Positions 58,102-64,000 of a DNA stretch of 64,000 nt are shown piece by piece. The position numbers and the translations under genes are program-made. Each line of letters opens with the position of its first letter. Positions within the stretch are counted from its first letter, which is position 1. The stretch lies in NCBI RefSeq assembly GCF_000238315.3, contig NZ_CP011924.1, positions 2,396,501 to 2,460,500 on the forward strand. Direction: 5' to 3'. The stretch comes from Pseudoalteromonas piscicida. Lineage in GTDB: Bacteria > Pseudomonadota > Gammaproteobacteria > Enterobacterales > Alteromonadaceae. Under the pieces are notes generated by a model that did not search any database, was not told the origin of the DNA, and worked only from the letters and a program-made list of their open reading frames with translations.

Positions 58102-58171
58102 TCGTATCCCTAAAATATGATTGGTATTTCCTTTTCAGTGTACCCGATAGATAATTATCGAGCCATGAATA

Positions 58172-58198
58172 AAAAAGGTCACCGAAGTGACCTTTTTT
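58172..58198. terminator. Intrinsic terminator of purL
   Basis: The arms AAAAAGGTCAC and GTGACCTTTTT with a CGAA tetraloop lie 8 bases past the purL stop. Confidence 0.9.
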
Positions 58199-58205
58199 AA
58201 TTTCG

Positions 58206-61200
58206 TTAGCCTACTAGCTTACGCGCATTGCGGAACATACGCATCCAAGGGCTATCTTCTTGCCACTCATCTGGGTGCCAAGAGTTTGCTACTGCTCTGA
58301 ATACACGCTCAGGGTGCGGCATCATCACAGTTGCACGACCGTCTGTTGACGTCATGCCCGTAATACCAGCAGGAGAGCCATTCGGGTTAGCTGGATACTG
58401 AGTGGTTGGATCACCGTAGTTATTAACAAACTTCACAGCAACTGAACCTGAATTCAGTGCAGTTTGTACCGCCGCTTCGCTTGCAAACTCAGCGTGACCT
58501 TCACCATGTGATACCGCGATTGGCATACGAGAGCCAGCCATACCATCAAAGAAGATTGACGGGCTTTGCTGTACTTCAACTAAGCTGAAACGCGCTTCAA
58601 AGCGCTCTGACTTGTTGGTGACAAAACGTGGCCAGTTTTCCGTGCCTGGGATCAGCTCTTTTAATGTAGAAAGCATCTGACAACCATTACACACACCTAA
58701 GCTGAAAGTATCTTGGCGTTGGAAGAAGCCTTGGAATTGCTCACGTGCTGAGTCATGGAATAGGATTGATTTAGCCCAGCCTTCACCAGCACCTAAAACG
58801 TCACCGTATGAGAAGCCACCACATGCCACTAGGCCTTTGAATTGTTCTAGCGTTAAGCGACCTTCAAGGATATCGCTCATGTGTACGTCGATTGCCGCAA
58901 AACCAGCACGGTTAAATGCTGCCGCCATTTCGATATGTGAGTTAACGCCTTGCTCACGCAAGATGGCAACTTGAGGCTTCACCCCTTTTGCAATGTAAGG
59001 CGCTGCGATATCTTCGTTTAGATCAAAGCTTAGTTTAACGTTAAGGCCCGGATCTTTGTCATCGAACTTAGCGTCAAACTCTTGCTTCGCGCAATCTGGG
59101 TTATCACGTAGTGCTTGCATCTGGTAAGTTGTCTCAGCCCAGATAGTGCGAAGCTCAGTGCGAGTATTTTCAAGTACTGCCTGACCGCCACGAGTAAAGA
59201 TAACCTTGTCTTCACCGTTTAGCGTACCGATGCGATGTGCAATATCAGCAATACCGTGCTCGGCAAATATCGCTTCAACCGCAGCGATATCGTCATTGCG
59301 AACTTGCAATACTGCGCCAAGCTCTTCATTAAATAGCACTTCTAAGTCAGTACCTTGCAGCGCATCTAATTCGATGCTCACACCTGTGTGGCCTGCGAAC
59401 GCCATTTCCGCAGCAGTGGTGAATAGACCACCGTCAGAGCGGTCGTGGTAAGCGATAAGCTTGCCTGACTCAACTAATGCTTGTACCGCATTGTAGAAGC
59501 CTTTTAACAGCTCTGGGCTGTCAACATCAGGTGTCTTGTCGCCAAGTTGCTTGTACACTTGGGCTAGGCTTGAGGCACCAAGACGGTTTTGACCAGCACC
59601 TAAGTCAAGTAGGAATAGGCTGGTTTCACCCTTATCAGTACGAAGCTCAGGCGTGACTGTTTTGCGAATATCCTCAACACGACCAAATGCAGTGATGATG
59701 AGTGATAATGGCGCAGTCACTGACTTTTCTTCGCCATTCTCATCCCACTGAGTCTTCATCGACATTGAATCTTTACCAACTGGGATTGTAAGGCCTAATG
59801 CAGGACATAATTCTTCACCAACCGCTTTAACCGCTTCGTAAAGACCCGCATCTTCGCCTGGGTGACCCGCAGCCGCCATCCAGTTTGCCGAAAGCTTAAT
59901 GTTGTTTAGGCTACCGATATTAGCACCAGCGATATTGGTTAACGCTTCAGCTACCGCTAGACGAGCAGAGGCTCCATAGTTAAGTAGTGCCGCTGGCGTG
60001 CGCTCACCCATAGACATCGCTTCACCGTGGTAAGTATCGTAAGTTGCCGCTGTTACCGCGCAGTTAGCAACAGGTACCTGCCAAGGACCAACCATTTGGT
60101 CACGTGCAACCAAACCTGTTACAGTTCTGTCACCAATCGTGATAAGGAATGTTTTCTCAGCAATCGTTGGTAGGCGAAGTAAACGCTTAGCTGCATCTTC
60201 AAGCTCAATACCCGCTGTATCTAATGCTGTACCCACTACACGCTTTGACTCAACGTCACGATGCATTTTAGGTGGCTTGCCAAGTAATACGTCTAGTGGC
60301 AGGTCCACAGGATTATTATCAAAGTGGCTATCAGCTACTGTTAGGTGACGCTCTTCTGTCGCTTCACCAATTACCGCATATTGTGCGCGCTCACGCTTAC
60401 AAATTGCTTCAAAGCGAGCAAAGTCTTCCGCTGCAACTGCCAATACATAACGCTCTTGCGACTCGTTACACCAGATTTCGTGTGGTGCCATGCCTGGTTC
60501 ATCGTTCGGGATGTTACGCAGCTGGAATTTACCACCACGGCCGCCGTCGTCGACAAGCTCAGGGAATGCATTTGATAAACCACCTGCGCCCACATCGTGA
60601 ATAAACGCTATTGGGTTATCATCACCAAGCTGCCAACATTTGTCGATCACTTCCTGACAACGACGTTCCATCTCAGGGTTTTCACGCTGAACAGAAGCAA
60701 AGTCTAAATCTTCGTTTGATTGGCCAGATGCCATTGATGAAGCTGCACCGCCGCCAAGACCGATGTTCATTGCCGGACCACCAAGTGCGATTAGCTTAGC
60801 ACCTACAGGGATTGAGCCTTTTTGCACATGATCTTCACGGATATTGCCTAAACCACCAGCGATCATGATTGGCTTGTGATAACCACGTACTTCAGCGCCA
60901 TTGTGGCTTTCTACTTTTTCTTCGTAAGTACGGAAGTAACCCAATAGGTTTGGACGACCAAATTCGTTGTTAAATGCAGCGCCACCAAGTGGGCCATCAA
61001 GCATGATGTCTAATGCATTAACAATGCGTCCTGGTTTACCAAAGTTTGTTTCCCAAGGTTGCTCGAAACCAGGAATACGAAGGTTAGAAACCGTGAAGCC
61101 AACTAAACCTGCTTTTGGCTTAGAACCACGACCGGTTGCACCTTCATCGCGGATCTCACCACCAGAACCTGTTGATGCGCCAGAAAATGGGGCAATCGCC

Positions 61201-62102
61201 GTTGGGTGGTTGTGCGTTTCCACTTTCATCAGAATGTGGATATCTTCCTCGTGGTAAGCATATTCGCCGTCTGTATTTGGGAAGAAACGACCAGCTTTAG
61301 AGCCAACCATTACCGCAGCGTTATCTTTATACGCCGACAGCACGTTGTCGCTATTGGTTTCGTAGGTGTTTTTAATCATTTTAAACAGCGACTTAGGCTG
61401 CTCTACACCATCGATAGTCCAATCAGCGTTGAAAATTTTGTGACGACAGTGCTCAGAGTTTGCTTGAGCGAACATGAACAGTTCGATGTCATTAGGGTTA
61501 CGGCCAAGCTTTTCAAAGCTTTCAACTAAGTAGTCAATTTCGTCATCGGCAAGTGCAAAGCCTTGCTCAACATTCGCAACCGCGAGTGCTTCACGGCCGC
61601 CGCCAAGAATATCTACTGAAGACATTGGGCGAGGCGTTTCCGTGCGGAATAATTTAGCTGCATCATCAAGCTCTGCATGAACAGATTCGGTCATGCGGTC
61701 ATGAAGTAACTGTGCAACTTCGTCGAACTGAGCTTGTGTTAGTTCACCCTCAACATAATAAGCAATACCACGCTCAACACGGTGTACTTGCGTAAGACCA
61801 CAGTTGTTTGCAATATCTGTCGCTTTAGAAGCCCAAGGAGAGATAGTTCCGATCCTTGGTGTTACCAAGATCAGTTTGCCCTCTGGCGTGTGCTCCGTAA
61901 TAGTCGGTCCATACTTTAACAGGCTGTTTAGCTTAGTTAACTCAGTCTCTGAAAGCTCAGCCGTTAGATCAGCAAAATGCATGAACTCGGCATAAACATT
62001 GGTAACTGGTAATTGAGCTGCAGCGCAGGTTTTAAGGATCTTTTGGACTTTGAAATCTGAAAGTGCAGGTGCACCACGTAGGATTAACATAGGTATTTTC
62101 AT
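58206..62102 (-). CDS. purL: Phosphoribosylformylglycinamidine synthase
   Basis: The fourth step of purine synthesis. The 1298-residue large-type enzyme has the N-terminal PurS-like region, two AIR-synthase-like domains (the [23 protein letters not shown] motif in parts, ATP/Mg loops) and a C-terminal glutamine amidotransferase with the nucleophile in [11 protein letters not shown] and a PHPERVFRA His/Glu pair. The start may be the ATG at 62102 or the ATG four codons on; neither has a clear ribosome site. Monocistronic. Confidence 0.97.
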   Translation of the reverse strand: MKIPMLILRGAPALSDFKVQKILKTCAAAQLPVTNVYAEFMHFADLTAELSETELTKLNSLLKYGPTITEHTPEGKLILVTPRIGTISPWASKATDIANNCGLTQVHRVERGIAYYVEGELTQAQFDEVAQLLHDRMTESVHAELDDAAKLFRTETPRPMSSVDILGGGREALAVANVEQGFALADDEIDYLVESFEKLGRNPNDIELFMFAQANSEHCRHKIFNADWTIDGVEQPKSLFKMIKNTYETNSDNVLSAYKDNAAVMVGSKAGRFFPNTDGEYAYHEEDIHILMKVETHNHPTAIAPFSGASTGSGGEIRDEGATGRGSKPKAGLVGFTVSNLRIPGFEQPWETNFGKPGRIVNALDIMLDGPLGGAAFNNEFGRPNLLGYFRTYEEKVESHNGAEVRGYHKPIMIAGGLGNIREDHVQKGSIPVGAKLIALGGPAMNIGLGGGAASSMASGQSNEDLDFASVQRENPEMERRCQEVIDKCWQLGDDNPIAFIHDVGAGGLSNAFPELVDDGGRGGKFQLRNIPNDEPGMAPHEIWCNESQERYVLAVAAEDFARFEAICKRERAQYAVIGEATEERHLTVADSHFDNNPVDLPLDVLLGKPPKMHRDVESKRVVGTALDTAGIELEDAAKRLLRLPTIAEKTFLITIGDRTVTGLVARDQMVGPWQVPVANCAVTAATYDTYHGEAMSMGERTPAALLNYGASARLAVAEALTNIAGANIGSLNNIKLSANWMAAAGHPGEDAGLYEAVKAVGEELCPALGLTIPVGKDSMSMKTQWDENGEEKSVTAPLSLIITAFGRVEDIRKTVTPELRTDKGETSLFLLDLGAGQNRLGASSLAQVYKQLGDKTPDVDSPELLKGFYNAVQALVESGKLIAYHDRSDGGLFTTAAEMAFAGHTGVSIELDALQGTDLEVLFNEELGAVLQVRNDDIAAVEAIFAEHGIADIAHRIGTLNGEDKVIFTRGGQAVLENTRTELRTIWAETTYQMQALRDNPDCAKQEFDAKFDDKDPGLNVKLSFDLNEDIAAPYIAKGVKPQVAILREQGVNSHIEMAAAFNRAGFAAIDVHMSDILEGRLTLEQFKGLVACGGFSYGDVLGAGEGWAKSILFHDSAREQFQGFFQRQDTFSLGVCNGCQMLSTLKELIPGTENWPRFVTNKSERFEARFSLVEVQQSPSIFFDGMAGSRMPIAVSHGEGHAEFASEAAVQTALNSGSVAVKFVNNYGDPTTQYPANPNGSPAGITGMTSTDGRATVMMPHPERVFRAVANSWHPDEWQEDSPWMRMFRNARKLVG

Positions 62103-62291
62103 CCGGGGTTAAGGATTGAACGATATCTTTGGGCGCTCATTATAGTGGAAATAGCGCGCGGAATTAACACTAATTTGTCAAAACTAGAAAATATCATGCA
62201 AATCTATCATTACCTTAAGTTAATTCGGCTTTTGCAATTATGATTTTGCTGCGGTAAGTTGGGATTTCGAGCGCAAAAGAGAACCTAGGTC

Positions 62292-63722
62292 ATGTTTAAA
62301 TACGTCTTTATGTGCTTTGTTGTCATCTGTTTAATTGGGTGCGACAAAGCCCCTCTTAATCAGTTGCAACATGTAAAACAAAATAAGGTATTACGTGTTG
62401 GCACGCTCGCGGGTCCGGGAAACTACTACCAAGGCACCACTGGAGAACAAGGGTTCGAATATGAACTGGCGAGTGAATTTGCCAATGAGCTTGGTGTTGA
62501 ATTACACATCGTTCCTTACTTTAACTTAGATGAGTTATTTGCAAGGCTAGATGCTGGGGACTTAGATATCGTCGCCTCCGCGGTGAGCTTCCACCCATCA
62601 AGAACAGCGCAATATCGTTTTGGCCCAACGTATAGAATGATCAGTCAAAAGCTCGTGTACAAACAAGGGAGAGAGTGGCCAAGAGACTTTGATGATATTA
62701 AAGCGCCAATTACCGTACTTGCACACAGCAATCATGTTATCGCGCTTGAAGAGGCTAAAACAAGCCATCCTCATTTGAGTTGGGAGGTTGTCTCAGATAA
62801 AGGTGAGGAAGAACTGCTTCAGGCCATCATTGATGGAGAGATTGACTACACCATTACAGACTCACATTCACTGGCCCTATTTAGACGCTACCACCCGACC
62901 GTCAGTATTGCGTTTTCAGTTACAAAAGATGAACATGTGGCGTGGATGATGCGTAACGAAAAAGACGACTCGTTATATGCGTTGCTGCCTGCATTTTTCG
63001 CTCGAGTACAACAAAACAACTTTTTGGCCACGCTCGAAGAGAAGTATTTTGGTCATATCGAAGAGTTTAACTATGTAAACACCTTAGCCTTTGTCGAAGC
63101 CGTACATAGTACCTTACCAACCTATCTCAAGTGGTTTAAAAGTTATTCGAAACAGCACAATATCGATTGGCGTTTGCTGGCTGCAGTCAGCTATCAAGAA
63201 TCGATGTGGGATCCCAGAGCTAAATCTCCAACTGGGGTTCGTGGCATTATGATGCTAACGCAACCCACAGCTAAAAAAGTTGGCGTGACAAACCGCCTCA
63301 ATGCCCAACAAAATATTGAAGGTGGTGCCAAATATCTACGTATTTTATTTGACCGTATGCCTGAAGAAATACAGCAACCCGATAGTACTTGGCTTGCCCT
63401 TGCTTCTTACAATGTAGGCTGGGGCCATGTACGAGATGCACGCAACATTACTGCGGATCAAGGTGGCGATCCGAATAACTGGGCAGATGTTAAAAAACGA
63501 CTACCGCTACTTACTAAAAAGCGCTACTATCGAAATACAAGATATGGATATGCTCGTGGTGATGTTGCGGTAACGTATGTAGATAATATTCGCCGCTATT
63601 ATGATGCACTTGTGTGGTTGGAAGACAACGGTGCACTCCTACCTGATAGCAGTAAAGCCTCTTCGCAAACGACTCCGGTTGATAATTCGGACAAAGCCAG
63701 TGAAGTCGAGAAGCAACAGTAA
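62292..63722 (+). CDS. mltF: Membrane-bound lytic murein transglycosylase F
   Basis: The 476-residue lipoprotein (lipobox LIGC, Cys17) has an N-terminal solute-binding-like domain (about 30-265, with VLRVGTLAGPGNYYQG) and a C-terminal goose-lysozyme-type SLT domain. Its catalytic Glu303 is in YQESMWDPRAKSPTG and is followed by GIMMLTQPTA and ALASYNVGWGH. It cuts glycan strands to 1,6-anhydro ends. It is divergent from purL, the common gammaproteobacterial arrangement. Confidence 0.96.
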   Translation: MFKYVFMCFVVICLIGCDKAPLNQLQHVKQNKVLRVGTLAGPGNYYQGTTGEQGFEYELASEFANELGVELHIVPYFNLDELFARLDAGDLDIVASAVSFHPSRTAQYRFGPTYRMISQKLVYKQGREWPRDFDDIKAPITVLAHSNHVIALEEAKTSHPHLSWEVVSDKGEEELLQAIIDGEIDYTITDSHSLALFRRYHPTVSIAFSVTKDEHVAWMMRNEKDDSLYALLPAFFARVQQNNFLATLEEKYFGHIEEFNYVNTLAFVEAVHSTLPTYLKWFKSYSKQHNIDWRLLAAVSYQESMWDPRAKSPTGVRGIMMLTQPTAKKVGVTNRLNAQQNIEGGAKYLRILFDRMPEEIQQPDSTWLALASYNVGWGHVRDARNITADQGGDPNNWADVKKRLPLLTKKRYYRNTRYGYARGDVAVTYVDNIRRYYDALVWLEDNGALLPDSSKASSQTTPVDNSDKASEVEKQQ

Positions 63723-63759
63723 TTTATATTTACTAAACTGGCTTGATAAATGCTTCAAA

Positions 63760-63777
63760 AGGTCATAAATCTGTCAT
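63760..63777 (+). promoter_or_regulatory. Candidate Pho box (PhoB site)
   Basis: AGGTCATAAATCTGTCAT agrees at 16 of 18 positions with the E. coli Pho box (two CTGTCAT repeats with a 4-base A/T spacer). A good -10, TATACT, lies at 63792-63797, 14 bases further. The promoter points at the small basic gene at the right edge. Confidence 0.5.
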
Positions 63778-63809
63778 AGGCATAGCGTATTTATACTAAA
63801 TTAATATTT

Positions 63810-63824
63810 GGGGGCATTACCCCC
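63810..63824 (+). other. Hairpin in the leader of the right-edge gene
   Basis: GGGGG and CCCCC arms around CATTA, 27 bases before the ATG. There is no T run, so it is more likely a leader structure than a terminator. Confidence 0.4.
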
Positions 63825-63851
63825 ACCTAATCTCTCACATTCGGAGGTTCT

Positions 63852-64000
63852 ATGTTGAGAAGACGTCGGAATCATCAATTTAAACGTAACACCAAATACA
63901 CGTCGCCAAATCGCCGTCGTGTAATGATGAAAAATGCACACCGTAAAATGCTCTTGCGCCATCGTATTTTTGCGCTAATTCAAATGGAAGAGCAAAGGGA
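63852..64000 (+). CDS. Arginine-rich small protein, N-terminal part (truncated by window edge)
   Basis: The frame starts at an ATG preceded by GGAGG and stays open to the window edge (49 codons seen). The opening MLRRRRNHQFKRNTKYTSP and a later MKNAHRKMLLRHRIF are extremely basic; there is no signal peptide, and the last residues turn acidic (QMEEQ). I do not recognise the family. A candidate Pho box and a -10 element lie upstream. The C-terminus lies outside the window. Confidence 0.7.
   Translation, partial: MLRRRRNHQFKRNTKYTSPNRRRVMMKNAHRKMLLRHRIFALIQMEEQR

Overview
This window looks like a chromosomal segment of a marine gammaproteobacterium of the order Alteromonadales, most probably Pseudoalteromonas. 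The basis is family recognition: a large TonB-dependent receptor, the guaB-guaA pair divergent from xseA, ubiC-ubiA, folB-folK-uppP, a ydbH-ynbE-ydbL operon, KdkA-type LPS core synthesis, HD-GYP regulators with DUF3391 and DUF3369 domains, and AT-leaning base composition with sharp intrinsic terminators. No database search was run. Nearly all of the window is ordinary core genome; accessory signals are few and local.

Left part (1-18.1 kb): a truncated two-component-type beta-propeller sensor, a GNAT acetyltransferase and a DUF3283-like protein on the minus strand; a small periplasmic solute-binding protein; a DUF1289 protein; tyrS divergent from an OapA/M23 cell-wall endopeptidase; an exported M20 amidohydrolase; an HD-GYP c-di-GMP phosphodiesterase; the GspA/GspB-like type II secretion accessory pair; cca; a TonB-dependent receptor; and a hybrid histidine kinase with receiver and Hpt domains.

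18.1-21.9 kb: rimI and holD behind a tRNA-Trp gene, then the most variable stretch. It holds two tiny basic ORFs and a TetR/oxidoreductase pair whose promoter carries two matching 20-bp palindromes.

21.9-31 kb: guaB-guaA, xseA, cysE, dgkA and a large M16 lipoprotein protease.

31-33.8 kb: a perfect tandem duplication of 1291 bp containing a methylenetetrahydrofolate-reductase-like gene. Its right breakpoint lies inside a 263-bp MITE-like element that has inverted ends and TA flanks.

33.8-46.8 kb: uppP/folK/folB, plsY, tsaD, a yjaG-type pair, a REC-HD-GYP regulator, a LysR regulator, ubiC-ubiA, a FliL-like protein, glpE-glpG and the threonine catabolic pair kbl-tdh.

47-55 kb: LPS inner-core synthesis. 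GmhA, HldE and GmhB make most of the ADP-heptose pathway, a GT9 heptosyltransferase transfers it, WaaA adds Kdo and KdkA phosphorylates Kdo; a Wzi-like capsule-anchor porin sits in the gmhA-hldE operon.

55-64 kb: the ydbH-ynbE-ydbL envelope lipid-transport operon, including a 59-codon ynbE lipoprotein gene, then purL, mltF, and at the right edge a truncated arginine-rich protein behind a strong candidate Pho box.

I found no CRISPR array, prophage, intact transposase, toxin-antitoxin pair or recognisable defence system. The best candidates for new observations are the recent tandem duplication ending in a MITE, the two small basic ORFs at 19.2-19.65 kb, the paired TetR operators and the Pho-box-driven small basic gene.
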